Shown here: positions 47,595-60,400 of the stretch, piece after piece | Position numbering within the stretch: position 1 is the first letter of the stretch | Layout: each line of letters opens with the position of its first letter | Assembly: GCA_963682175.1 (NCBI GenBank) | Contig: OY821779.1 | Location: forward strand, 1,066,501-1,130,500 | Length of the DNA stretch: 64,000 nucleotides | Source: Triglochin maritima | Taxonomy: Eukaryota > Streptophyta > Magnoliopsida > Alismatales > Juncaginaceae | Direction of reading: 5' to 3' | Program-made: the position numbers and the translations under genes | The notes under the pieces: generated by a model | The model's input: only the letters and a program-made list of their open reading frames with translations | What the model was told of the DNA's origin: nothing | Database searches by the model: none

Positions 47595-49371
47595 CGCTGC
47601 CGCCGCCACGGACTCTTCTGGAATGGAGAGCAGTTAGGGCTCGCTCGCTCTTATGTGGGTCTCTCACTTCAGCAGGAGGCGCACGATAGAGCTCGACAAG
47701 AACTAGGGATTTTTGTGGGAGTGCTTTTGGTTGTTTATATTGGCTGGGTCGTCGTGTGTTTCAAGTAAAACCGTAAAATTGCATCTTGCATGTTAAGTTG
47801 GTAATTTTGATGTTTTTACGAGTAATAATAAATGAAGTTGCGAATTTAATGATTTAGGAATGCAAGTTTGTAAATGTGTTTCGGAATTTGGACCCATTAT
47901 TATATCCAACGATGAAATGAGTAACAGAATAAGTGCTTGCTCCCATTTACCACCTACTAATTTTCTTTCTTTCTTTCTTTCTTTCTTGTGCTGTTGGTTT
48001 CTTTCTTTTAGCTTGTTTTCTCTGTGACATTTTAATGTTACGTGTTTGTTTTTTACGGATTCTGTATGAAATTTAAATGGGCAAAAAATTACATTTCATG
48101 GACGGTATTTAGTTCTCTTAATTTATGTCTGTATTGTTACTAATTCATGTTGGTATTAATGAGTTGTGATATTTTTGCTACGAATCAAGTCTACAAAGAC
48201 GAATACAACTATTAATTATATCTCATACAATTGTTGTGACTTTGTTACAATATCGCCTTATGGTATAGTTTTGCAAATAAAATTGTATATTTTTCTTCTT
48301 CTTATGAGAGATTTTTTTATAATTGGTGTACCTGTTTGAAAACCTCTAGTTTAGGCCTTTAGGATTTGTTGTTGTGTATTTTTCCAAAGTCCTCCATCTT
48401 CTTTGATAAAGACAATACTTAATGTTTTGTACTCATTCATACTTTAAAAATAATTACCTTGTACTGATGGTTGTCACATGTTGAAAATAGTACTAGCGAA
48501 ATTTGAAAAAAAATCTTAACAACATATCATCCCTCTTAGTTTAGGAGGCTACTAATGCAAATACACTTCACTGGAGACAGTTTCAGTCATAGGGCCAAGT
48601 TTATATTAAAATGATTCAAGTGAATCAGTACCAAAATATACATAAGTAAACATGTCAAAAAGAAGAATGAAGTACATCAAAACTAAATTTGAGACTGTCA
48701 TTTTTCATAATACAATTTTTGTAATCAAATATAATTCAATCCTTTTTACAACATTCATTAAAAATTTAGATAACCATAGAATTCATGAGAAATTCATCAT
48801 CAATTTAGTTTTGAAGTTTTGTTTTAACAATCTTCATAGTTAAAAGACACGTTAAGTTGTTATAGTAGACAAACAAGGATAATACAATCATATCACTTAA
48901 AACTAAACATACAATTTTTTGCTTAAACTTGGGGGTTTAAGAGCCAAGTCCGCCAATATTTTCCAACTTAAAAATGGATTAGATTCATATTATATTTTTC
49001 AACACTAAGTATACAATGCAAAACCAACGTAATTCAAATATATTAATATACAAAATCAAAGAAAAAAATGGGAGGCAGGGGGGAAATGAAAACTGGATTC
49101 AATTGTACCATGAGATGGGTCTTTTAGGTTTTTGGAGCATTAGAAAGATAATGTAATCAGGTTTGGTAATAGGTCTTAACTAATAAGGTAAGTGTACGTT
49201 GGGTAATTGAGATTTTTACCTTAGGAACTCTAAAGGTTTACAAAAATATCCATACACGTGTGTGTAATTGAGCTTTCAGTTCAATCCAAGTAGAAATTAT
49301 GGGGGGAAATATCACGAGGACTAATTTTTATCAATACATAAGTATTTTCAACGATCTTTTCTTGGAGGGTA
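47595..49371. other. eRF3 5' flank and intergenic DNA
   Basis: The eRF3 leader and promoter should lie at 47595-48000. A (TTTC)n run is at about 47962-47987. Beyond that the DNA is AT-rich with no recognised gene. Confidence 0.5.
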
Positions 49372-49619
49372 AATTTTCTGAATTGCTAAACATCGTCGGA
49401 AAATTAGTTAAATCGTCTGTACGAATTACCATTTAGTCATTCTCTCATTTATACTTATATATCTCTTCATTTCACTCTCCTACTACCACTCTCTCTGAAG
49501 TAGAAAATATGATTTTCCTTCACTTTCCACGTTTCAAAGTATGTTTGTTCTTGTCGAATGAGTGGTATGCGTAGTTGTATACATTTTTGTTGATATGTCA
49601 TGTGCAAAGTAGATAAACA

Positions 49620-49978
49620 TGTTAGATATAGTCTCATATCGCCTAAATGTGAACTCTCACATCGGCATATAAGTTGAAAGATTCCTTCACTCGTCACTAA
49701 TTGGTTCTGAGTTAGATACCCACACTTCAATATGATATCAGAGCCCGTTAAGACCCAACGACCGGCTTGACACTTCACCTTTGTCCCCCATGCGTGACAC
49801 AGAAGAAATTACATGGTTACACGTGCGGGGGAGTGTTACAGATAGTCTCGCATCGCCTAAACAATGACTCTCTCATAGGCATATAAGTTGAAGGGTCCCT
49901 CCACTCATCACTAATTGGTTTTGAGTTGGATACTCACACTTCAATATGGTATTTGAGTTGGATACTCACACTTTAACA
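49620..49978 (+). mobile_element. TRIM-like miniature LTR element nested in the MULE
   Basis: Two related copies of about 130 bp start TGTTAGATATAGTCTC (49620) and TGTTACAGATAGTCTC (49834). They share CATATAAGTTGAA and CTAATTGGTT and end at CACACTTC. A primer-site-like GATATCAGAGCCC (49736) follows the first copy. A purine run GCGGGGGAG precedes the second copy. The interior is about 85 bp and non-coding. This fits a terminal-repeat retrotransposon in miniature. Confidence 0.6.
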
Positions 49979-50540
49979 GAACAGAGTTAGGAAAAACATC
50001 TCTCTTCGGTCGCATAAGGCCTAACTCCCAGTCCGTCATTATTGTAGTCAGGCAGACCGTACTGCATAACAAATCTCGCAACTTCTCCAACACCCACCGG
50101 TAAGTAGACTTGGTCTCATCCTTCATAATTGCATAGCCGACAAGGAAGTTTATGTTGGTTGGTGTCACCCAAATCATCTCGAACAAAGACATCTTGTACT
50201 TTTTTCGTTTTGTACGTCGAATCCATGCAGATTACGAAAAGATATGTGCGCAACAACTTAACAGACGTCTGATGTGTCAAGAATGCGTGAGTGACGATAT
50301 TAGTTTCTTCATCCGTCATAATCCAATGCAAGTATTGATACTACACTGCCTGATACAGAAATTGTTGAGCAAGTTTTCCGTCTTTAGATTTCATCATCCT
50401 CATATACTCTCTACAATTATAAATGTGTCTCTGATTCGGATTATCATACAAGATTTTCTCATTTACCACCAACAAGATGTTATGTGGTTTCGTTTGTGCC
50501 TCAGTCATCTCACAAACAATTTTCTTAGCCACATGACTAA
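49979..50540 (-). pseudogene. MULE transposase remnant
   Basis: Minus-strand frames read VCMDSTYKT-like (ICMDSTYKTKK), WVTPTNINFLVGYAIMKDE, YRWVLEKLRDLL and a TDWELGLMR block. This is the core of plant MULE/FAR1-type transposases (DDE domain). Upstream (50341-50532) LVVNEKILYDN and RHIYNCREYMR match the DNA-binding N-terminal part. Several frameshifts and stops make it non-functional. Confidence 0.8.
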
Positions 50541-51180
50541 AACCGCTGATCTATCGATGATCATCTGGATAAACTACAAGTTTGTGGTTGTGCTGACCAT
50601 TAGAACTATCAGAAACTACGACTCATCCATTATGCTCATGTCGCTCGACCACTTTTATCAAAAAATGACAACCGCAACCATTTCTTTGCGTGTTTTCCGT
50701 ACTGCAATATCCATATCCCGAGAGTTAATTTCATTTATGCGATCGCATCTCAGATAATAATTCATCTGATTATCTACTTGTGATTTATATGATGATATTA
50801 CCAAGAAAAATTGGCTCCGATGATAACTTTGTTTTGCCCATTTACCTACGTCATCGATCGTTGGAAATACTTGCGGACTTACAAAAAACTCACTATAATC
50901 TACTCTATCACCCTGAAATCTTGCAACAAAACATGAAATATTTTACAATAACACAACATAAAAAAATAAAATTTAGGCGTCTGGCTAGTCATGGGGGAGA
51001 CACCCTAGACAAACGCTTCCCCCATGGGGGTGACAACGTAGACATACGTCTGGGACAGATTTTTTTTGCCGGATCCAGACGTTTCGCCAGACATTTTCGT
51101 GGTGTTGATATTGATAAAGTGATGAAAACTTTGGTAGAAATCTTAGTTTAAGAGACGTGACAAAATGAGTATTAAATGAG

Positions 51181-51391
51181 TTCTAAATTACAAAATGAGT
51201 ATTTAGAACGTAACTAACGTTAATATCCGCACTGTATGTAGCTCATTTCACTATCCGTACTAGAAATTATAAATGCCCTCCAAGACGGAGGATATTTCGG
51301 TGAAACCCTCACTCCAGGTGGGCTTGGATGCAAAATCCTAACCCGACCAAACAACATAGCCCCAACTCTCCAACTCCATCCGCCACCCAGC
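51181..51391 (+). promoter_or_regulatory. Short upstream region of the PPR gene
   Basis: Only about 210 bp separate the end of the MULE remnant from the PPR start codon. It becomes C-rich toward the ATG. No clear TATA box seen. Confidence 0.4.
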
Positions 51392-53266
51392 ATGAGACCC
51401 TCCATTCTCCTCCCCAAACACTTCCGACCCGAAGACCCCCTTCCACGCCTCAAGCACCTCCTCCAAACCAACCCAACCTGGTCCGCCACCCTCGAGTCCG
51501 CCCTCCACCCCTTCGCCCCCCACCTCAACGCCTACGTCATCAACCAAGCCCTCACCTCCATCTCCGATCCCACCCTCGCCCTCCGCTTCCACTTCTGGGC
51601 CCACTCGGCCCGGCCCGGCCTTATCCACGACCACTTTGCCAACCAAACCGTCGCTTCCCTCCTCCTCAAACACAACCACTTCCATCTCCTCTCGGTGTTC
51701 CTGCGGAACATCACACGCGGGGGCTTTAACCTCCATCGCTCCCTTTACCGGCTTCTCATTTCCGGGTACGTCAGGGCCGGGCAAATCCGCCATGCCGTTG
51801 GCGTTTTCGATGCCATGAATGCGTCCGGATGTCGCGTCTTCGGGCTCGATTATAATCGGTTCATTGGGGTTTTGGTTAAGGAGGAGTGTTTCGACTTGGC
51901 TAAGGGTTATTACGATCGGATTAGGCCGTTGGGGTTCTCGTTGAGCTCGTTCACTTACTCCCGGTTCGTTTCTGCGGTCTGCAAGAGGGATATTGTGCTC
52001 GCGGAGGAGCTCTTGGATGATATGAGTGAACTCGGGTACATTCCCGATATTTGGACTTTCAACATTTACGTGGATTCATTGTGTGATTGTAATCGAATTG
52101 ATGACGCGGTTGACGTGCTCGAGAGTATGCTTACGAGAGGAACGGGTCCTGATGTTGTAACGTATACGACGATCATCAAGGGGTTGTGTAGGCACAAGCG
52201 GTTTCAGGCTGCTATTGTGCTTTGGCGGGAGATGGAGAAGAGGGGATTCATTCCAGATGTTGTTGCTTGTGGGTCGATGATTTTTGGTTTGTGTGGTAAT
52301 GGATTGGTTGATACTGCATACGAGATTATGATGGGAATGGTGAGTAGGAAAACAGATATTAGCATTGAAGTGTATAATGCGATTGTTGGAGGGTTTTGCA
52401 GAGCTGGAAAGGTTGATAAAGCACGTGTCATTGTGTCTTTTATGCGAAGAAATGGGTGCAAGCCAGACATTGTCACGTATAACATATTCCTCAATCATCT
52501 TATCGATGGTCTTAGGTTGGATGCGGCAGAGAAGTTGATGAAGAAGATGGAAGCAAATGGTGTGTCTCCGGATATTTATAGTTATAATAAACTTCTCAAG
52601 GGTCTATGCAAGGCTAAGAAGCTCAAAAAAGCGTACACGGTGCTCATGCATGAAATGGAGGAGGAAGGATTATCTGACATCGTGTCGTGGAATACCCTTA
52701 TAAATGCGCTCTGCAAGGCACGGGATGTGCCGAGTGCTTATGGTTTGTTCAAGGATATGGAAGGGAGAGGGAAAAAACCGGATTTGATCACATTTGGCAC
52801 TCTCATGGATGGTTTCTTTAGGGTAGGACAACCTGAATTGGCTGAGGAACTTTTCCATCAAATGGTTCGAATTGGATTAGCCCCAAATGTTTATATACAC
52901 CAAATCATGTTAGATCACTTATGTAACTCCGGACAAATTGAACAAGGTTATGCATTTTTGTTTAGCATGATCAAAAGAGGAATCAAGCCTGATGCTGCTT
53001 TATATAATTCTCTCTTGAATGGACTTTGCAAATCACGTAGAGTTAATGATGCCATGCATCTTTTCAAAGATATGTGCAATAGGGGTCTCACTCCAAATCA
53101 GCATACTTACAAGTTGATAATAGAGGGACTTCTGCAAGAAGGGAAAATTGTGACAGCCTGCAGTGTTTGGGATGATATGATGGAGAATGGGATTACACTT
53201 CATGGTATAGTGGCCGAGAGACTGATTATGGCCATCAAATCAAAACAAATGTTCTTAAATTCCTAG
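51392..53266 (+). CDS. P-class pentatricopeptide repeat protein, At1g13040-like
   Basis: Intronless, 624 aa, from ATG 51392 to TAG 53264-53266. About a dozen 35-residue PPR motifs run from roughly residue 110 to 610 (for example PDIWTFNIYVDSLC, PDVVTYTTIIKGLC, PDIVTYNIFLNHL, PDIYSYNKLLKGLC, PDAALYNSLLNGLCK). There is no E, DYW or SMR domain, so it is P-class. Such proteins bind organellar RNA and affect its stability or splicing. The arrangement (RVFGLDYNRFIGVLVKEE, then FSLSSFTYSRF) resembles Arabidopsis At1g13040, annotated as mitochondrial; this is recalled, not searched. The N-terminus is plausible as a mitochondrial targeting region. The first about 350 bp are strongly C-rich compared with the rest. 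Confidence 0.92.
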   Translation: MRPSILLPKHFRPEDPLPRLKHLLQTNPTWSATLESALHPFAPHLNAYVINQALTSISDPTLALRFHFWAHSARPGLIHDHFANQTVASLLLKHNHFHLLSVFLRNITRGGFNLHRSLYRLLISGYVRAGQIRHAVGVFDAMNASGCRVFGLDYNRFIGVLVKEECFDLAKGYYDRIRPLGFSLSSFTYSRFVSAVCKRDIVLAEELLDDMSELGYIPDIWTFNIYVDSLCDCNRIDDAVDVLESMLTRGTGPDVVTYTTIIKGLCRHKRFQAAIVLWREMEKRGFIPDVVACGSMIFGLCGNGLVDTAYEIMMGMVSRKTDISIEVYNAIVGGFCRAGKVDKARVIVSFMRRNGCKPDIVTYNIFLNHLIDGLRLDAAEKLMKKMEANGVSPDIYSYNKLLKGLCKAKKLKKAYTVLMHEMEEEGLSDIVSWNTLINALCKARDVPSAYGLFKDMEGRGKKPDLITFGTLMDGFFRVGQPELAEELFHQMVRIGLAPNVYIHQIMLDHLCNSGQIEQGYAFLFSMIKRGIKPDAALYNSLLNGLCKSRRVNDAMHLFKDMCNRGLTPNQHTYKLIIEGLLQEGKIVTACSVWDDMMENGITLHGIVAERLIMAIKSKQMFLNS

Positions 53267-54046
53267 GTAACGAAAATTCGCCTTTGCATCTATTGTTTCT
53301 AGTTGAAGTAATCTCTTTTGTTGAAGAAACTAAATAGATCAGCAAGTAGAGAAACTGTTACTAAGTTGTTAGCTCTTTATGGTAGTCTGGTTCAGGCCTA
53401 GCCATTCAGACAACTTTATTTAACACTAAAAGTCAAACAAAAGTAAGTCATCCTAAAAGTTAACCTGTTAGCTCTCTAGTTGGCACCAACTTATCCCCCG
53501 TCACCCATGCAGGTTTCAAAAAATATCAAAGTCATCCTAAAAATTTAGTTTTGCACAAGATGGTATCTCCAATTACATCATTTTTGAGGACCCACTACTC
53601 CGCTAAATATTGTTGAGGTGAGCTTCTTTGTTAACCTGCCTAAGGTGAAATGATGCACTTGCTCCCTAAAACAATGAGAATTTATAGCTAGACTAGAAAT
53701 AGAAAGCCAATACATGATGCATCCAGATGTTATATTGAAATAGTCAACCATTGGAAAATAGATCATTTTCTTAGTTTCTATATTAGTGGCAAATTAACAA
53801 TGATAAACTTTTACGCTGAAATGGCTTTAATATCGAACTCCCTATTTTATTTAAGTCTACATGGCTATACTCTTAGGCTGTATAGTACATGTGCGGAAAA
53901 AAGTTAATGTAAAGATTTGACAAATTGGCAATATCTTTAAAACAGAACAATTTGACATTATGTTGTTTGTCAAAAAAGATTTTTTTCTCTCCCTGTAATA
54001 TCGTTTCACTCAAAAAAGTCCCAACCTTGTGCAAGGTTCACTGAGG
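53267..54046. other. 3' flank of the PPR gene, no gene seen
   Basis: AT-rich; no domain-bearing frame on either strand. Confidence 0.55.
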
Positions 54047-54447
54047 CTAGTACCAAATCAAGTTCCTATTATCATGGGATGACTGTCCTGATGTCCTGAG
54101 ATTAGTGCTCACGCAATGCCTAGGCGATTGGGCGGTCGCCCAATTGTAGGCAACAACCTCAGAACGTTGACCATTGGTTGTGAAGTAATGAGCGCTTTCA
54201 CAACATTGGCCCAGAAGTGTCGTTGAAGAATGACTTCGGCCACTTGGGTGGAGGTTTCCTTTAACATCTTGTTCTTCATCCACGTAGCATTCAGGTTGTT
54301 GTAGTCGGCGGATATAACAAAGACCTTGAGCTCCTCCCCTGCTTCTTTGAGTTCCTCCCCTACTTCTTCAACAATTTTGTCCATTAATTTGAACAAGTAG
54401 TCAGTTGTGTGTGAGTGTCTAGAAGCATCAACTGATTGTAAAAACAT
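54047..54447 (-). pseudogene. hAT-type transposase fragment (DUF659-like)
   Basis: The minus-strand frame begins FLQSVDASRHSHTTDYLFKL and continues MDKIVEEVGEE, then VAEVILQRHFWANVVKAL and PMVNVLRLL. This matches, with internal losses, the order of blocks in plant DUF659/hAT transposases (FLKSVDAS..., then FW..V......P.V.VLR). The segment between them is missing, so it is a deletion remnant. Confidence 0.65.
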
Positions 54448-57400
54448 GGTTCATGTTGGGACAATTCACTAAAAAGTTGATTAAAGGTTCATGCATCCGT
54501 CATTATTGTGCATTCATGTAATTTCCAATCTTGCCTATATGAATCTAGAAAACTCATAGTATATTCAATTTCTGTTCTTAGGCATGTATCACTAACTTTG
54601 TGATAAGTGAATCAATACTTGACCGGTGTGTTCATATATCATCTTCTAAATTAACAAAATCATCTAAACATGCATTTTGATTAATTTGCTACTAGTAGTT
54701 CACATATAAGTGGCTATTTCAGCCTTAAAGTGTCTGAGACTTTATCACAATGTCATGCGTTAATGTTCGGTGTCGACGATATGTTGTTTGTAGCGGGCAA
54801 TACCACCCTTAGTGACTCTACCGCACAATTCACAAACTAATGTTTTTTTTCAGTTAAAATTTAAGTAGTTGACAAATTTCCATCCGGAGTCATTACTTTT
54901 ATTGGGTCTTAAGTGATTGTAATCTTCGTGAGTCATCGACAAATTTGTTCTGTAATCTTCGTGAGTCATCGACAAATTTGTTCTTGGTATATAAGCTATT
55001 ATCTAAGATTTTAAATTATGAAATACAAATTAAGGTACAAGAGTTAGAAAGTGTGTACTTGTTTGATCAAAATAAAGAACTTAGAACCCTGAAATTTTGG
55101 AACGTCGCAATTGGAGATTTTGGATTCTTTGAATGAGAAATGAGGTGTGAAGAGTGGAATGAAATGAGGGGGGGGGGGGGATATTTACAGGAATGGAAGT
55201 TATATATGACAACAAAGTTTTTGTTACATTCTTGAAAATATTGATTGAATTTGTTTCTTTTCAAAGATAGCAAAACTCAAAAAAAACCAGGAGTCAGACC
55301 GATAAAACCCCCCGAAGCCATATGAAATCTCAGGATTTTGTTTTCAATATTCCGAACTTTGATGTCCTAGATTTCCTTGAAGCTCAGCAGCAATGGTAAA
55401 GTTTGTATCGAGGCATGCCATTGTCATGCTCATATAGTCATATTATTGATCTTAAGAAGGCTCGCTGCACTTCACTATGCCAGACACACCACATTATATT
55501 ACTAATTTTCAAGCAAAGTGTCAGCCTTGCATCATCTCTGCTGATCCAAAAAAAACTTGCATCAACTCCATGTGTATAACTTAATATGTATGTGACCAAT
55601 AAAAAAAACCCTTAATATATCACACAAAGACTTCTGATATTAAAATAGCCTACTCAGATCCTTTAGCATAAGAGAGGGGAAAAACCCCCAATGAAGGTCA
55701 GTTTTTTGGGAACCAGAAAAATAAGCCTTTTTGAAGGGTTAGCTTTATTTCATTAGAAGTGTTGCTTGATAAAATTATACATCCTTAACCACTTAGCATC
55801 CTTGGTCCGTTTTTACTCTTTTCCTTTTGCCTTCCTTCTTTGCTGATTTTGTAGACCAGATCACCGTATCTTTCTAGCTTGTAAATCACTTGCGTCAAAT
55901 GGCTCAAATGCCCAAGTGGTCAAAAGTGATAGCTTTCATTGAGATATGATGCTTGGCTTCACAAAATCCAGCATATGATGATATTCATATTTTGTTTTTC
56001 TTAGTTGCAATGCATGGCAATTGGCAACCAACTTTGCCAGCCCCTAGATGATTAAATTTGGAGGTTGAGTAGTGGAATTTGGTTCACTTTAACATTATTA
56101 AGCTCCAGCTCAGAAAGATTTGTGGAGGATTTATCCAGTTTGAGCTGCTGCTGGCTTCTTTGTCAATCCTACCGAGCCCTTCACCAGTAATATTTTCTTC
56201 TTCTTCTTTTGACTTTCATGTTGATATCCTACTATTCAGTTTCATTTTGATACGCAGTTTTATCATATATCTGTTCAGATGTCTATAGGTGGTTTCACAA
56301 GGAAAGGATCTGCACTTCATCAGTGTACAGAAATATGTGGTCAATTTTTTTCCCACTTGAAGAATGCCACAGCCTTAGTTCTCACTGAGCAACCGTGCAG
56401 TCACTACATAACATTTTTTAGGCGTTTCAGTAAGCTGGCAATGGTTCAATACATCTCCTACCTCCTAGAAATATAGCTCACTAATACTAGTCGGAATGTT
56501 GCAGACATTATCAACCAATAAATCAATCAGATTCTTGTGCAGGAGTTGTTACGTACATACTCAGGGGCAGGGAGAGTAACTGTAAGCAAATCTTAGTCGT
56601 GGTCAATAAGAGATGGTTCTTCGTGCATGTATTGGGAGGTAAATACATTGTTTATTTATTATATTTTGTTTTGGGATGAAATGATTGAAAAACTGGAGCA
56701 ACCCGTGCTATGTTTCTGCTTCTTCTCAGATCATTGGATCCTCACAACATGATGACTGGAGGAGCGTCATGATTATGTTTCTCAGAGTAAAGTTGCAGCG
56801 AAGTGAATTAAGCAGGAACCAGAAATATTGCCATCTGATGCTAGGCTGTCCTAAGGCCCGTTAAGGATGGCCTTTTGGGGTCAGGTTGGTGCAAGACCCG
56901 ACCCAAAGCCCTTAACCAGGGACGGGTCCTGGTTGGGGTGTCACCTGGGTCGGCCAGGTCGCGATCCGGGTGAGGCCATGTAGTCTCGGTCCATTTTTTT
57001 TAAAAGAGATTATAAAAAACCATTTACTTATATTTGTTAAATAATATTTTATTGATATATATATATATATATAAAAGTAGAATTAATTTCTGAAAAATAA
57101 AATAAATGTAAATAATTAGTAAAATATCAAGTAAATTAAGTGTACTAATACAAATTAGTGGAAAATATCTCCAAAGTCCAAAATACATTGTGTTTGGTTT
57201 CCCGGGAGTGTTGCCCCCTTGCGACTCCTGCCAACTCATCGTCGAGGTGGAACGTCACTCGTTCACCGGGAAGTAAGACCCTGACTGACATCTCGAAGTG
57301 AGAATCATAAGTATGAGTCAATTATAACTCAAATAAAGGAAATTAATTTTACTTAAATCGAGTATGATTAGATTAATTATGACGATTCGTAATATGTATT

Positions 57401-60400
57401 GTAATATTTTAATTTTGAATTATTATAATATGTACTTGTCGAATTTTAATTAAATCTAACTTTTGCATGTTATTCGTAATTATCGTAATTTAATTAGATT
57501 AAGTCGTTGTAAAAACAATTGATTTAATAGTTTGTGAATTATTGTGATGGAATAGAAAATAAGGTAGAAAGAAATGATGTGGATGAGAGAGTGTTGAAAG
57601 TGTGGTTGGGGTTAAAAAGTGAACGATGTGTTGGTTGGATTGTGAGTTGTATAGTATTTTTTGTTGATGTTGTAGAGAGAGAAATTGGAGTTGTAGGGGT
57701 ATTTGAGGTTGGACTTAAGGATAACATAAGGATTTCAACTTCCAAATATCAAATTATCTAAGTAGGCACGGTAGGATCGTGGTACCAGATTTTTGATGGG
57801 GTTCACGAATTGTACATCGAACTTTGTATTAAGAAAATATCCCCTTTTTTTTAATTCATCACGCCCAGGATTGTTCATGATAAGTAGTGTCACTTTTGCC
57901 GAAAAGGTTTCAATATTTCCCCCCCTTATCTGGTGCACGTCTTGTAATCAATGTGAGATATCATAATTTCATACTATCGAATACATCTTTCTCAATGTGT
58001 GGTCAAAAATTGTTCATATGCATTTTTGTTATGAGACCAAGTTTCTTACCAAATTCATAGCAAATAGACTTTATATAAGTTTCTAATATGACGGGAATTT
58101 TGTGAAAAGTTTCGAATTGCTTTGCAAATTGGGGATGGAGAGTGAAGGGGTTGGGTTGCCGAGGGAATCATGACTTTGATTAGAATTGCTTAGTCATTGA
58201 ATAAAAGCTGAGGTAATTTACGTGATTGTTTCAATAAGTTAAATTCGCGGCACATCACCAAAAATCAGTTCACGTATTCAATCATAATTTCCATTAACTT
58301 CATTTATTCAACAAAATGCAAAGGACTAATGTTAGTATGTGATCGCAAAAAATGATTTAACAAATGACTCTTTTTTCATGGATAAGACATTGGGAATCCA
58401 ACTTGTGGATTTGGCAGAAGAAACACACGTGCTTTTAAATTGGACTCTTAAATCTCTTAGGTAAATTAATTAATTCATCTGTTCCAACTACTATTTTATT
58501 TTTATCTCTTTTTTACTTCTTTTTTCCCACAATAGTTTTTCTTCTTTTCATACTACAATAAAAATAACAATGAAAATAAAATCATAGTAAAAATACAGGG
58601 GGGGCGGTAGCCCCTGTAGGGACGTTAGTTGTTTCAACACTTTATTATTATATTACAGATATTGATCCGTTTACCTGTTTATTTACGTTTATGTTTTTCC
58701 CCACCTCATCACCACTGAAAAATAAATTCAAGATTTTAAAAAAAACTCGGGGTGTCTACCTTAGATGTCCCCGTTGGGAGGCGTCTTAGCCAGACGTCCT
58801 GATTTTTTTAATATTTTGTACGGGACATAGTAGGTATTAAAAAGATTGTGAATGATAAGAGGGTAATTGAGACAAACGATTTTAGTAAAACCCGAACAAC
58901 GTTTAACAATTCCCATTATATTATATATATATATTTGAAAATAAATGAGATTTAATCGGTTCTCAGTTCGCACCATGAGAACTATAAGTATACTTTTTTG
59001 GGTCCTAAAGTAATACAAATGTACGTCACATTAAGGTTAAAAAAATTAAAAATATTACCCATAAAAGTTCCTTACTCATTTTCATTTAAGTGTTACATTA
59101 ACAATATTCCGATCCGTGATCTGCAATGTTTTTTTGAATTGGAATGAATAATTGGTCGTGCTAAATGTGTTTCTTTATCATGTGCATTAAACTTAGCCAA
59201 AAGGAATATAAAATGTTGCTGATTTTATTAAACTTGGTTTAAAGGAATATAAATGTTTTTTCCCGTAGAATGTTTCCAATCTAGTAATAAACACAAACAA
59301 CAAAAACTTTGTTAACAATGGTTGATTAAGTTTGCCTATGATCGTGTAATCGTGTATTTCTTTGAACTCATTTACTATTATTTGTCAAACTTACATCCCT
59401 TTTACTATAACATGGTAACAAAATGACATTTTCGTTGTCTTTTGGGAGATTAAGGTTTCGGGTTTGAGATAGTATTTCAAATGCACAACCTAAGACACGT
59501 TTTAGATGGTATATCATTATTAATACAAAAAATGAGCATTGGGTAATTCCATCTTAAATGTGCCTTGGGTAACACCAACCTAATACAAAAATATTTGCGA
59601 GACATACCATCTTAAATGATTATGTAAATCCGTGGTTCACAAATGTTTTATCCCACATCGCCAGATTCAAGAATCGGAGGGTTACCCTCTCCTATAAAGT
59701 TCCGGATGGTTCCAATTTAATTTCCAAACGAGCCTCGAGTTTAGCGAGTTCACGAGTTTAATGGCGACTTGAGCTGAGTTGCTGGAGGATTCGCAGGTGT
59801 GTTGAAACTTTTTTGCACATGGTAAGAAAAATCGACTCAAGCCCAGCCCTCCTCATCGGCGAAACGAGCCAAGGATGCGTTAGTTAAGTCTGATGAACAC
59901 GAACCAACTAAATTAACGCATATAGATATGATATAAGATTTGTGTCGCCACGTATGTTTACCAATTATCATGAAATGATATGTTCTACATCTTTTCAACG
60001 TTTATCACTTTTCTTTTTTTTAGATTAGACCTTCCGAAGCCTTTTGTTGCACAATAACATGTTATATTGTTATGCTAAATACACTTAGAATATATTTATA
60101 TTAATTTCCTTTATTGATAAGTTGAATATTAAAATCAAAATGTAAAATACAAATCGTATATCTTGGTTTACGACTCAAGTTATCAACTCACGCTGAGAAT
60201 CACAATGATTGGATATATATTGTATAAGATTAAGAGATAGAAAAAATAACACATTGCATTTCGTCTCTTGATCTTACATAACATAATTTCCAAATTTGAT
60301 GATTTTCAACGTGGGATGATAACTTGACTCGTAAATGAGATTTATTAGTTTGGATTTTCTATTTGGGATTTAATTTTCAATTTGTCAATGGACGGAAATT

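Larger units (their letters stand above)
49372..51180 (-). mobile_element. Decayed MULE with transposase relics
   Basis: The left end (49377 on: TGAATTGCTAAACATCGTCGG, then TTAGTTAAATCGTC and GAATTACCATTTAGTC) matches the left end of the MULE at 43762. The right part (50871-51180) matches that element's interior and its GACAAAATGAGTATTAA block. The outermost right terminal repeat is missing. Transposase relics lie on the minus strand, and a small LTR element is nested at 49620-49978. Confidence 0.65.

Noticed and set aside
47358..47609. eRF3 start extended to 47609
   Set aside because: The upstream codon at 47609 is GTG, not ATG; the first ATG in frame is 47594.
50152..50757. 201-codon plus-strand frame
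   Set aside because: It is antisense to a MULE transposase relic on the minus strand and has no domain of its own.
51338..51793. Overlapping frames on both strands at the PPR 5' end
   Set aside because: They are shadows caused by the C-rich start of the PPR coding region.
56079..56476. Two consecutive short frames that might be exons of a gene
   Set aside because: No recognised domain, no convincing splice pair and no continuation up- or downstream; left as unassigned intergenic sequence.
59650..59760. LTR-like or Cassandra-like fragment
   Set aside because: Only a short ATCCCACATCGCC-type motif and a TATA-like block are visible; no repeat partner, primer site or 5S-like sequence was found.
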